Part shown: one piece after another, positions 42,801 through 50,213 of the stretch
How positions within the stretch are numbered: position 1 is the stretch's first letter
Layout of the letters: each line of letters starts with the position of its first letter
Assembly: GCA_009829735.1 (NCBI GenBank)
Contig: CM020619.1
Coordinates: forward strand, 33,334,283 to 33,398,282
Length of the DNA: 64,000 bases
Direction: 5' to 3'
Source of the DNA: Pyropia yezoensis
Lineage: Eukaryota; Rhodophyta; Bangiophyceae; Bangiales; Bangiaceae
Notes under the pieces: generated by a model
Database searches by the model: none
Seen by the model: the letters and a program-made list of their open reading frames with translations, nothing else
Told to the model about the DNA's origin: nothing
Position numbers and translations under genes: made by a program

Positions 42801-45800
42801 GCGCCTCATGCGGGGCCGCCCGCACCACCGCAGCGACGGTGATGAGCGTGGCGGTGGCGTTTGACAGGGCAGTGGCCGTGGCGGCGGTGGCGGAAGCGGC
42901 GGCGGTGGCGGCCGCAGCCGCTGCCTGCGCCGCAGCGGCCGCTGCTCGCGCCCGATCAGCAGCGGCCTGGGAGCTCTGCTTGTCCCGCGCGGTCTTGCCA
43001 GCCGCCGCTGCGGCCGCCTTCTTCTTGGCGCCGCCCAAGCCGGTACCAGCTGAAAACACGCCACCGTCGGCGGCGGCCTGCCCGCCCAGCGAAAAGCGCG
43101 CGTCCAAGAGGGCATCGCGGAGGGCGTCAAACGCGGAGAAGCGAGAGCCGTCCGGCAGCGCGGCGCCAATGCGATCCAGTGAGGGGGCGTCCAGCGCACC
43201 AACGCTTGCGGTCAGTGCACGCAAATGTGGAAGAAGGAGGTCCAGAGCGCGCCTCGGTTTGGCCGCCACCAGTGCCGCCAGAGTCGCGGCAGCCGTGCGC
43301 GCTTGCGCTGCCGACTGAGAGCGCAGGCCGACTGCCTCACCGGCGGCCAAATCGACCGTCGCGGCAGTCCAGTCCGCTTGGGCAGCCTCTGCCGCCGCGG
43401 CTGCCGCCGCCGCTGGGTCCTCACCCACGGTGGTAGCACCCCCGTTGACATCGCCGCCCTCTTCGTCATCCGATTCGGACTCGGATTCGGCCTCTGCGCG
43501 CGCTACGCTCGGCGGGAGGCAGCGGCGGAGGATGGGCCACCAGCGGGACGCCCGCATCGCCGCGGCGCCCGGCTCGCCCGTCGGCACGTCCTCGTGCAGC
43601 CGCACGTGGTTGGCCGCCAGCGCCAGCAAGGGAATAGACGTCAGGGGCAGTGACAACAGGGGCTGGCCGGATGCTGGTGCAGGGGACGTTGCCGCCGGCG
43701 AATCGCCGGGCGGGGCCCCAGCCGAAGAGCCGCGCGGCCGGTGCACCAGTCCAACACAAGCGAAGAGCGCGTGGCCCAGGCGCTCCTGCATTGCAGCCAC
43801 AGCTGAACGGCTGGCGGCCCCCTCCGGGACGCGAGCCCCCAGCTCGGCGTCCCAAAAGGCAGTGAGCATGTCGGCCGAAAAGCCTACTGGTGCAGCCACG
43901 CTGGCGTGCAAGCGCGCGAGCACTCTCCGGCCTGCTCCCGCCACTCCCGCGCGGCTGTCGGCGGCTAGGCGCGCCAGCAGTCCACATGCTCGTCGACGGG
44001 CATCACCCACCGTCAGTGGAGGCGGGCTGCCCTTCTTGGGCGGCGGCAGAGCCCGGCGCGCGGCAGGAAGCAGCGCGCCCAACACTTCGGGGGAGAGGAA
44101 GCACTCGACGGCGGCCAGCACGGCAAGCGCTTCAGTGTCGCTGCCACTACCGGTGGCAGGCGCGAGGAGCGGGGACTTTTCGGCATCAAGGAGGGCGGCC
44201 CACAAAGCGGAGCCAGCGGACGAGGCGTCCAACACTGCCGGGTCGACGGCCGCCAGTCGCAACAGTACCGTCAGGGAGGCGAGTGCGCCCTCCCGCTTGG
44301 TTTTGGCGGACGATGCCACCCCGGCCAGGGCGGTCACAAGCTGAGGCAGGCCCGCCGGAGGCTTGGCCGCCACCTTGGCAGCGCCCTTGGCCGGCTTGAG
44401 CATGGGCGCTACCGCAGCTGCGCCCGCGGCAGAGGCTCGCTGGAGAGCACCCAAAGAGGAGAGCCCCGCCAGCCCGGCCGCCGCCGCGTGGCGCTCCGCC
44501 TCCCCCTTCTTCCCGTCGAGGGCGTCGACGAGAACAGCGATGGCCGCCGGCGGTGCGGCACCGTCCCCGGACTCCCCCACAACGCTGATCCACGCGAGCA
44601 GCGCCGCCAGCCCCGCCACCCGCGCATCCTCAGCAACCTCCTTCTTGGCAGACGCGGCGGAGGCAAGCCAGTCGGCCAGCACCCCTACCACGCCTGGCGC
44701 CACCCCCCCCGCCGCGCGACTGTTGGCCAGGGCCCCCATCGCCGCTGCCGCCGCGGCGCGCTGATAGGAGTACTTGGCTCCTCGAGCGGTGGCGGCGAGG
44801 CCATCCACCGCGGCGGTGATAGTCGCGCCCGACGCGACGCGGCAGGCGACGGCGGCTGCCAGCGCCACTCCCGCGGCGCGAACGGCCGCCTCGGCCGACG
44901 ATACCGCGTCGGTCGCCGCGGGAACTACCACCGCCACCACCGCGGGCGTCAGCGTTGCACCAGTGCAAGCGGCCAGCAGGGGCGGCAGCGACGGCAACGT
45001 CGCGGTGCGGTCACGCAGGAGCGCCCGGGACACGAGCGGCAACACCGCCGTCTCTATGGCGTCGCCTGACACGCGGCCGAGGCAGCCAGCCCCGGCGGTC
45101 GCCAGCCGCGTCGCGGTCACACGCCCGCCCGTCACGCCCACCGCCGCGATGACTGCCAGGGCGCGGTCCACCACTGCGGGGGGGGGGACGTGCGGGGTGC
45201 CGGCCGCCGCCGCCGCCGCGGGCCCACCCCCGCTGGGGGCCGTCTGCGGCGGGGGCGTCCACAGCGGCGGTGCCGCGGGCACGCTACCGCCGCCCCCGTC
45301 CCGGGCGGTCACCACCCGCCGCCCAGACGAGCTGCCCGACACGGCCGCCACCGCCGCAACCGACGCGTCCACCCCAACAGCGGCGTCGAGGAGCGCCATG
45401 CACGCCGCCTCGTCGGCCGCCACGGCCGCGGCAGCGACGGTTCGCCAGCCGCCAATCGCCCGCGCATCGGCGGCCGCCTCGGTGGCGGCGCCCGCGGCCA
45501 ACAGGGCGGCCAGCAGGTCTGCCCGGGCGGCGGCATCGTCAGCCGACGCTGTCGCCGCCGACGGGGGGCTCCCGCCGCCGCCGCCACCCCCGCCGCCACG
45601 GGGGAGGACGCCCAGCAGCGCCGCCGCGACGGTGCCGACGGCGTAAGCGTCGCGGGCAGAGCGGCCAGTGAGGCGACGGGAGGCGACGGCAAGCCGGCGG
45701 GCCACCGCCGCCCGGCCGGCGGGGGTGGCGGCGGGGTAGGCCGCCGCGGCCGCCGCGGCGGGCGCTCGCACGCGCGCGCCGGCGGGGGCGGTGCCGGCCA

Positions 45801-45993
45801 TCGCCGCCGCCACCGCCGCCGCGGCACCGGCACCGGCAGAGGCGGCGGCTGCCGCCGCGGCGCCGGCAGCGTCTGCCGCACCGCCACTTGGAGGAGGGTC
45901 GCCGCTGGAAGGGGCGCCGCCGCCGCCGCCGCCAGCGGCGGCGGCGGTTCCGTCTGTCGATCCAGAGCCGACAGACCCGGTCGCGGGCTCCAT
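36823..45993 (-). CDS. GCN1: GCN1: ribosome-associated activator of the eIF2-alpha kinase GCN2
   Basis: A single uninterrupted frame of 3056 residues runs from the ATG at 45993 to the TGA at 36823; yeast and human GCN1 have about 2670. The whole protein is HEAT-type helical repeats. The eEF3-like region and what follows (about residues 1500-2500) match GCN1 in order: HGVKLILPALLAGLNDRAWR, then EFVHAVDPASLALLIPPLHR, ERSGAAMGLAEV, LRDPLWRIRQSSCQLLGDLL, and the GCN2-binding region around WKTVVSNTPRALREILPTAV. An acidic insertion (about residues 2150-2185, rich in D/E) and many Ala/Gly-rich insertions explain the extra length. In other eukaryotes GCN1 binds ribosomes and GCN20 and passes the uncharged-tRNA signal to GCN2. 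It is divergently arranged with the dCTP pyrophosphatase gene, 582 bp apart. Its lack of introns over 9.2 kb is notable. Confidence 0.95.
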   Translation of the reverse strand: MEPATGSVGSGSTDGTAAAAGGGGGGAPSSGDPPPSGGAADAAGAAAAAAASAGAGAAAAVAAAMAGTAPAGARVRAPAAAAAAAYPAATPAGRAAVARRLAVASRRLTGRSARDAYAVGTVAAALLGVLPRGGGGGGGGGSPPSAATASADDAAARADLLAALLAAGAATEAAADARAIGGWRTVAAAAVAADEAACMALLDAAVGVDASVAAVAAVSGSSSGRRVVTARDGGGGSVPAAPPLWTPPPQTAPSGGGPAAAAAAGTPHVPPPAVVDRALAVIAAVGVTGGRVTATRLATAGAGCLGRVSGDAIETAVLPLVSRALLRDRTATLPSLPPLLAACTGATLTPAVVAVVVPAATDAVSSAEAAVRAAGVALAAAVACRVASGATITAAVDGLAATARGAKYSYQRAAAAAAMGALANSRAAGGVAPGVVGVLADWLASAASAKKEVAEDARVAGLAALLAWISVVGESGDGAAPPAAIAVLVDALDGKKGEAERHAAAAGLAGLSSLGALQRASAAGAAAVAPMLKPAKGAAKVAAKPPAGLPQLVTALAGVASSAKTKREGALASLTVLLRLAAVDPAVLDASSAGSALWAALLDAEKSPLLAPATGSGSDTEALAVLAAVECFLSPEVLGALLPAARRALPPPKKGSPPPLTVGDARRRACGLLARLAADSRAGVAGAGRRVLARLHASVAAPVGFSADMLTAFWDAELGARVPEGAASRSAVAAMQERLGHALFACVGLVHRPRGSSAGAPPGDSPAATSPAPASGQPLLSLPLTSIPLLALAANHVRLHEDVPTGEPGAAAMRASRWWPILRRCLPPSVARAEAESESESDDEEGGDVNGGATTVGEDPAAAAAAAAEAAQADWTAATVDLAAGEAVGLRSQSAAQARTAAATLAALVAAKPRRALDLLLPHLRALTASVGALDAPSLDRIGAALPDGSRFSAFDALRDALLDARFSLGGQAAADGGVFSAGTGLGGAKKKAAAAAAGKTARDKQSSQAAADRARAAAAAAQAAAAAATAAASATAATATALSNATATLITVAAVVRAAPHEAHERTPALLGVTLPCAAVAPLLPPTRRAVAALATAAPPPLGDLSLPLTASLLALSVPPNVAAPPSMALLWSVEPHLDPPLSAEAFALLAPLLRYALVRYPEATVAAAAHHLGSSKLTPAQERERERERKKDTTVKTAVGILHVHVTPMAVESAVAAASARAGTWLLAALEREDAAFAIAGEALADLTATALTPGAAGGGQLAQVLAGLLSGRSSVRESALLALERLPALASRSAACPRDPLLARSLWLALHDPDEDNATAAATLWESYGHPLSVAEDVPPLSALLAHAQADVRVMAARALAGALRGEAAAAVRGATLSKLFAAYVDKLPPPPPPPPPRGSRAAIEAAAAGPGVEDAGWAAREGIALALKALASRRALTPKDVPVVFTFLAARGLGDAHDGVRAVMAAAATAAITAAGASAPTVLLPMIESQLSRKAPGGASRGGGGGGAPGRAPKPSKRGAPVSLGGGGAKGAGGGAGGSGSSAEWAERAAILHADRTRENLVVCLGSVAEHLPPTDPRVAHAADQVVLAARETPSEAVQRAAARCLPPLTPSMEGKEKEVVGTLLAVMFSAEALYGERRGAAYALAGLVQGFGLGTLKRLGLVETLCTAAADEKAPPRRRQGALLAFETLALMLRSLFEPYTVRVLPILLAGMSDSAADVRDACWAAARAMMAEVSSHGVKLILPALLAGLNDRAWRTKVGAAEVLGAMAFCAPRQLATLLPQIVPRLSAALADAHPKVSAASTSALSRIAAVARNPEVRKLAPFLLAALQDPAGRTRGAVDAMLATEFVHAVDPASLALLIPPLHRGLRERATELKIRSAAIVGSMCSHVAHDSDVLPYLDLLLPDLRRVLLDAIPNVRRTAARALGSLAAGLGEEGLPGMVDWLLAALTSADGAGPVLAVEAAAGGGGRPAMTGGGGSGNVSSSAERSGAAMGLAEVSAALPEVRVEGILAAALAAASAPRVAANPASAAAAREGTLMLLAAVPRSLGARFEPRLPTALAAILRGLADDVDSVREAALDAGRNTVSAYGKTSLNKLLPELLAALRDPLWRIRQSSCQLLGDLLLVIAGAAPSVGSAADALAADAAAAAEEAEEDAAADGEDGDGEDDDDADDDDADSPEAAMVLMTTESTSKAIGEVLGHQRHLEVLAALYMARCDVSVRVRQTATGVWKTVVSNTPRALREILPTAVAMVVDALGDEDEERRAAAGRALGDLANKLGERVVPEVLPALREGLSRKDSDRARRGACEGLSELVAACPRAQLEGAAPSLLPVVLDALRDPLEDVRANAGTIFATLARPLGAAAVDRVVPVLVGELSSADAAAAEVALDGLRKVLAAAGPRLLSVVVPRLASERPLSPPAARAIAAAAEVAGDAFEVHLADVLDAVIDSLAGGSAAGADAAADSTTAAREVVRAVSKGDADLVKALLERLSTAANDSSAGVRTAAATLLGALAAVAPPAVAADTAPELLELLVRQLVDADTTAAAAAHAAVVALVAAVPVRSLSEHIPDLRQHLRSAQAALSAAGGGGRSADAGIPALATPAGVAPFVKILTEGLLLGTAELREQAALGIVELIEVAPAPPPPAPGAGVRASSPALGAHAVRLAGALIRVLSERFPWQVRAAALAALLALLAAAGRSLRAFSPQIQSTGFKALADASRLVRSRGAAALAALVGVSPRVEPLLVDLATLAGGGAAGAASPPTPPTRAAAHDALARCVAAAGVVGVALPAGWLAAAPAAVAAALTAEYDNVAKAAVAPLAALAAHACRRGGGRTDAAVGGDLAALLDAVLGPLAGGDAAAVENVALALTASLRAATAAASPPPPPPDGALMGRLAAAVDGGLGSPEEYVVIAATGTAAELLRFAAATGAPLPGAAATEAASLGGRLAATAADPTAAVEVRVAALGALGRLRLRPPGAATAAVGAAARERNTAVKAAAEAALRRGLATPADRPRLAALLSSADDRAWLARAAPRLAALVIEDDDEDDGAAGGGGA

Positions 45994-46267
45994 GGTGCAC
46001 GGCCGATACGCACCACTCCCGGGCTAAGAAAAGCTGTGATGAACAGTGGGGGATGGAGGGAAGGGGTGGGCGGGGGAGGGGAGGGGGGACAAAGCCGAGG
46101 ATGCGGCCGCCGCCCGACGCGTTCGTTCCGCGGGGCACCGTCCTCGTTGGCCCAGTAGGGAGGCACTGCAGCTGCTGATCCGCACGACGGTGACGGGCGC
46201 GACGCGGTCGCGGCTGGCAGTTTTGGTGCAGGCAGCAATAGAAGGTAGCCTCCCATCGTTAGTATTG

Positions 46268-46274
46268 TATATAG
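46268..46274. promoter_or_regulatory. TATA-like motif in the GCN1/dCTP pyrophosphatase divergent promoter
   Basis: TATATAG lies roughly midway in the 582-bp divergent intergenic region, in a local AT-rich patch (46255-46340). It is about 275 bp from the GCN1 ATG and 300 bp from the pyrophosphatase ATG, so it could serve either gene. Confidence 0.35.
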
Positions 46275-46575
46275 CGCAATTCCAAAGTACAGGAAAGACT
46301 CATTGTAGCCCCCTCCATTGAACAAAATCCTATCTATTGCCACGGAAGTTCATGTCGCGTGATGTGGGACAGCGCCATTGGGATCACTGGCTTGGCCCAG
46401 AGGCTATGAGGTGGTGCGCGCGGTCGTCGTCTCGGTCGACCACCCCCCCCGCCACTCCGACAGAGAGCCCTGGCCCACCACCGCCCCGTGGTACCGGCCG
46501 GTCCTTTGCGTTAGGTGGAAACAGCCTATCCCCCCCCACCGCCACCGGCGGCCAGTCACCCAGCTCCCTCTCGTC

Positions 46576-47694
46576 ATGGCCACCGCGGCGGCCGCCTCCC
46601 CAAGCAGCTGGCCAGACGTTGGCCCGTATGCTACGCTCGAGGACGTCCGCGCGCGGCAGGCAGCGTTTGCGGCCGCCCGGGACTGGGCGCCCTTCCACAC
46701 CCCGAGGAACCTGGTGCTGGCGCTGGTGGGGGAGGTGGGCGAGCTCGCCGAGTGTTTCCAGTGGAAGGGTGACGGGGCGGCGCGCCGGTGTGGCGAGGGT
46801 GGGGGCACCGCCGGTGGGGGTGGTGGTGGTGCTGCTGCTGCTGTTGCTGCTACTGGTGCGGCAGGTACCCCGCCCTCCCCCCCCGACTCCTCCTCCTCCT
46901 CCCCCCTGGGGCCCGGCTGGTCTGCCGAGGAGGTGATCCATCTCGGGGAGGAGCTCGCCGACGTGGCCCTCTACCTGATCCGCCTGGCCGACGTGTGTGG
47001 GGTGGACCTGCCGTCGGCGATCGCGCGCAAGGTGCAGCTAAATGGGGTCAAGTACCCGCCGGGTCGCGCGCGTGCGCGGGCGGCGAAGTACACGCAGCTC
47101 GCCGCTGAGGCGGCGGCCGAGGCGGCGGCAGCGGCGACAGAGACGGCGGCGGCCGCCGCCGCGCCCGCTGCAGGGGGAACCCCGGCAGGGGCTGACGACG
47201 GGGGCGGCGGCGGGCGGGCGTCACCGCCCGCTGGGGCGGCGGCCGCCGCCGCCGCTGACGACGCCGCCCCCCCGTCGTCGACAGCGGCTACACCGGCGGT
47301 CGCGTCAGGGGTGTTGGTGCCGGCGGTGGCGGCGGCGGGCGGCGGTGGCGGCATGCCCCCGCCCCGGGTGGGGGGGGTGTCCCCAACGGCACCTGCACTA
47401 CCCGCCGGGGTCGCGGGGGGGGCGGTAGGCGCTACTGTCACTGCGGACGACGGGCCGCCCGTCGCCGTAGCGCGGACTGGCGGCGGTAGCGGCAACGGCG
47501 ACGGCGGTGGCCACAGCGGCGGCGGAGGTGGCATCGATGATGGGGGCGGTGGCGGCGGTGGCGGTGTCGACGGCGGTGGCAGTGGTGGTGGCGGTGGCAG
47601 TGGCGGGGCTAACAGTGGTGGCGGCGGCCGTGGAGGAGGCAGCAGTGGCAGCGGTGGGGAAGGGGGTCCGCCGCTGCGGGTGGCGAGGGGATGA
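46576..47694 (+). CDS. DCTPP1: dCTP pyrophosphatase (all-alpha NTP pyrophosphatase, MazG-like)
   Basis: A 372-residue frame from the ATG at 46576. Residues ~25-65 (AAARDWAPFHTPRNLVLALV, then GEVGELAECFQW) and ~118-170 (EEVIHLGEELADVALYLIRL, then CGVDLPSAIARKV and KYPP) match dCTP pyrophosphatase 1, which hydrolyses dCTP and modified dCTPs to the monophosphate and cleans the nucleotide pool. The acidic metal-binding set is present: E53, E56, E125, E126 and D129. Two features are unusual. About 45 Gly/Ala/Pro/Ser-rich residues are inserted between the second and third helices (after FQWKGDG); an in-frame unspliced intron from GTGTGG near 46787 to GCAG near 46863 is possible. A ~190-residue Ala/Gly-rich tail doubles the normal length. 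The tail ends in a GGC-repeat, so the true stop may differ. Confidence 0.88.
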   Translation: MATAAAASPSSWPDVGPYATLEDVRARQAAFAAARDWAPFHTPRNLVLALVGEVGELAECFQWKGDGAARRCGEGGGTAGGGGGGAAAAVAATGAAGTPPSPPDSSSSSPLGPGWSAEEVIHLGEELADVALYLIRLADVCGVDLPSAIARKVQLNGVKYPPGRARARAAKYTQLAAEAAAEAAAAATETAAAAAAPAAGGTPAGADDGGGGGRASPPAGAAAAAAADDAAPPSSTAATPAVASGVLVPAVAAAGGGGGMPPPRVGGVSPTAPALPAGVAGGAVGATVTADDGPPVAVARTGGGSGNGDGGGHSGGGGGIDDGGGGGGGGVDGGGSGGGGGSGGANSGGGGRGGGSSGSGGEGGPPLRVARG

Positions 47695-48126
47695 ACGGCG
47701 GCGACACGTGCGGCGGCGGCCAGCCAGGCGCCGCCGCCGTACCCGCGGCCGGCGGGCGAACGCCTAGCAGGGGGGCGCCGGCCAGTCCCGCGCTCGGTGG
47801 GCGGTAGGGGCAGGATGGTGGGGGGGGGGCGGCGAGGGCTGGGTGGGGGGGGCTGCAGGCAGGCCATCGGTTGCGTTGTGTGGGAAGTGACCCCGACGGT
47901 GGTCGCGCGGCTGTTTCCCCCCCAGCGTGACGCCCGCCGCCGTGCCTCTGTTGCGGGGCGGCAGTTGTGCCGGCTAGCCCTTCCCACCCCCCCCCCCGCC
48001 CCGCCCTACCTCACCCTCCCTATCCGCCCTACAGGCATGGCGCATGGCGCCGCGCATCGGGGAGCTGCCGTGGAGCCACGACCTACCGTGTCGTCATCGT
48101 CCCCCCCTCCAGCCGCCCCCTTCCCG
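47695..48126. other. Spacer between convergent 3' ends
   Basis: Lies between the tail-to-tail pyrophosphatase and choline/ethanolamine kinase genes and would contain both 3'UTRs. GC-rich with a C run near 47990; no terminator-like motif recognised. Confidence 0.5.
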
Positions 48127-49695
48127 CTAGACGAGCCCCCGGCCAGCCGCTTCTGCCTCAAACGCCTCCCACCGGCGGCGGGCGTAGCCTGCATAGTCAA
48201 ACGGCACTGTGGAGGAGCCCGCCTGCGCGTACGCCCAGGCGGCCCAGTAGAGGTGCGACACGCCCGCCCAGCGGGTAGCCTCGGCAACGAGCGCATCCAC
48301 ATCCGCGTCGGCCACGTCCCGGGCGCGACCACCATCCGTACGTCCAGAGGCGGCGGCGGCAGCGGCGGCGGCGGTGAGGTAGGCGCGGCAAAAGGCGCGC
48401 TGCGCGGCGGCAGACGGATACCGGTCGAGCACCGGCACCCCATCGTCGGTGCCGCCCCGCCACTCGGCCCAGTGGTTGCCAATGTCAAAACCTCGCGGCC
48501 CCGGCGCCGCGTACTCAAAGTCAATAAGAAAGACGCACGCCTCAGCCGCCGCCGCGGCCGCCGCCGCCGCTGCCGCCGCCGCCGCCTCGCCGCCCGCCGT
48601 CGGGGAAGGGGCAGCGGCAGCAGCGGCCGCCGCTTGTGGCGGCGGGAAGGCTTCTTGCTGTCCGCCGCCGACGACGGCGGGCGCCGACGGGGTGGGGAGG
48701 CCCGCCCCCCCCGCCCCCCCCCCTTCTCCCCACCGCAGCAGCACATTGGCGGCGAGCAGGTCATTGTGGCACAGCACCAGCGGCGGTGGCGGGTACCGGT
48801 GCGTCAGCACCACCCGCACCCGCGACGCGGCCGTATCAATCGCGTCGAGGCGGCCGGCGGCAGTGGCAACGACGGCGGGCACCCGCCTCGCGGCGGCCGT
48901 CCACCCGCCAATGCGGCGCCACAGGCCGTCGCCGACGGCGGCACTACCGCCGCCGCCCTTGCCGCCACCGCCACCGCCGTGCCCCTCCCCCCCACCCCCC
49001 CCAACGGCCGCATCGACCGCATGGAGGGCGGCGAGCGCGCGTGCCAGCGGCACGTACACCCCCGGGCACGGCAGGTCATCCACCGTTGCCGGGCGGGTGG
49101 CGGTGTGCCACCCCTCCACCCGCCCATTGGATGTGAGGGCGTAGAGCGGGGGCGCCACCCCCGCCGCCGCCAGCGCCGCGACCACCCGGTTCTCCGCCGC
49201 CCGGTCCAGGCCGGGGACGGGGCCAAAGGCGCGGACGAGCACCGTGGGGGACGACGACGACGGCGACCGCCACCCGCCGCCGCCACCACCATTGCCACGG
49301 TGGCCATCCCCGCCGGCACGGGCGACGCGCCAGATGTGGTTGGTGATGCCCCCCACCACGGGGGTGGCCACCGGGGGGGGGGGCGGGGCGGGGAGGGCGG
49401 GCGCGCTCGCCGCCGTCGCCGCCGCCGCCGCGTCGTCGGCAATGCCATTGACGGGGAAGAGCACCGCGTAGACGGCGGCCGCGTCGGCCGCGGAGGTCAC
49501 CGTCAGGGGTACCGTCGGGACAGGGGGGGGCGCGGGCTGGAGGCGATGGGACGGGGAGGCAGCGGCGGAGGAGGGGGGGGGCGAGGGGGGGGACGAGGCG
49601 GTGGGGAGGTGGGGGAGAGGGGCAGGGGGGGAGGGGGCGGTGGTGGTGGCGCCCAGGCGGGCGGGCGGTGCCCCCGCGGCGGCCATTGGCGTCAT
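48127..49695 (-). CDS. Choline/ethanolamine kinase
   Basis: This is a 522-residue intronless frame from the ATG at 49695 (upstream in-frame starts are not ATG). The first ~100 residues are Ala/Pro/Ser-rich. The kinase domain follows: GGITNHIWRV (nucleotide-binding start), LVRAFGP, then the catalytic Brenner-type motif LCHNDLLAANVLL (H310, N311, D312) and the choline-kinase motif LIDFEYA followed by GFDIGNHWAEW (D392 as metal ligand). The C-terminal SHLYWAAWAYAQ segment, then FDYAGYARRRWEAF, is also typical. The enzyme phosphorylates choline and/or ethanolamine with ATP in the cytosol, the first step of the Kennedy pathway to phosphatidylcholine and phosphatidylethanolamine. Sequence alone does not decide the preferred substrate. 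Low-complexity insertions (poly-Ala before IDFEY, Gly-rich loops) lengthen it beyond the usual 350-450 residues. Confidence 0.92.
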   Translation of the reverse strand: MTPMAAAGAPPARLGATTTAPSPPAPLPHLPTASSPPSPPPSSAAASPSHRLQPAPPPVPTVPLTVTSAADAAAVYAVLFPVNGIADDAAAAATAASAPALPAPPPPPVATPVVGGITNHIWRVARAGGDGHRGNGGGGGGWRSPSSSSPTVLVRAFGPVPGLDRAAENRVVAALAAAGVAPPLYALTSNGRVEGWHTATRPATVDDLPCPGVYVPLARALAALHAVDAAVGGGGGEGHGGGGGGKGGGGSAAVGDGLWRRIGGWTAAARRVPAVVATAAGRLDAIDTAASRVRVVLTHRYPPPPLVLCHNDLLAANVLLRWGEGGGAGGAGLPTPSAPAVVGGGQQEAFPPPQAAAAAAAAPSPTAGGEAAAAAAAAAAAAAAEACVFLIDFEYAAPGPRGFDIGNHWAEWRGGTDDGVPVLDRYPSAAAQRAFCRAYLTAAAAAAAASGRTDGGRARDVADADVDALVAEATRWAGVSHLYWAAWAYAQAGSSTVPFDYAGYARRRWEAFEAEAAGRGLV

Positions 49696-50094
49696 TGGGG
49701 CCGCCCTCCACGACAGCCACCTAGCGGCGGAAGCCGGGCGGCCGCACGGGGGGAGGCGGACACCCGCAACGACCCGTCCGTATCGGCCGTATCCCGGCCG
49801 GCCGTAGGTGCCCCTTTGTCGCGGACGCCGCCGCCCGTCGGGTTGCGGCGTGTCGTCCCGTGCCCCCACTGTTGGTGACGCCTATCGCCCCGCGCGAGGC
49901 GCTCAGACCCATCCTCTTCTTTCCGGTGGTGCATGAAGCAGATGCGCGGAGGTTGTGGGTCTTGCAGTCACGAGAGGGGGAGTGGGAAGCGACGAGAGAT
50001 TGTGACGCGCACAAGTTTGTGTGGCATGTCATGGTGAGATCAAGACTCAAAGCACGTTCGTGAGAAAGTGTACGCAGCCCCCCGACTGTAGATA

Positions 50095-50213
50095 TAGTGC
50101 GTCCCGTAAAAAGTGGACGTGCTCGTGTCGTGATCATGTCAAATATGGGCCACTGGACCAATCAAACCCACACTGCACGACCCGTGCACGTCTACTTTTT
50201 GTGGGACGCACAA
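50095..50213. mobile_element. 119-bp Tc1/mariner-like MITE
   Basis: The left end 50095-50122 starts TAGTGCGTCCCGTAAAAAGT; the right end 50186-50213 is its inverted, diverged copy (about 4 differences in 28). Both are flanked by TA (50093-50094 and 50214-50215), the target duplication of Tc1/mariner elements, and AGTGCGTCCC-type ends are common in that superfamily. There is no coding capacity in 119 bp. Confidence 0.7.

Noticed and set aside
47797..49878. 693-codon plus-strand frame opposite the kinase gene
   Set aside because: It is the reverse shadow of choline/ethanolamine kinase, whose catalytic motifs are on the minus strand.
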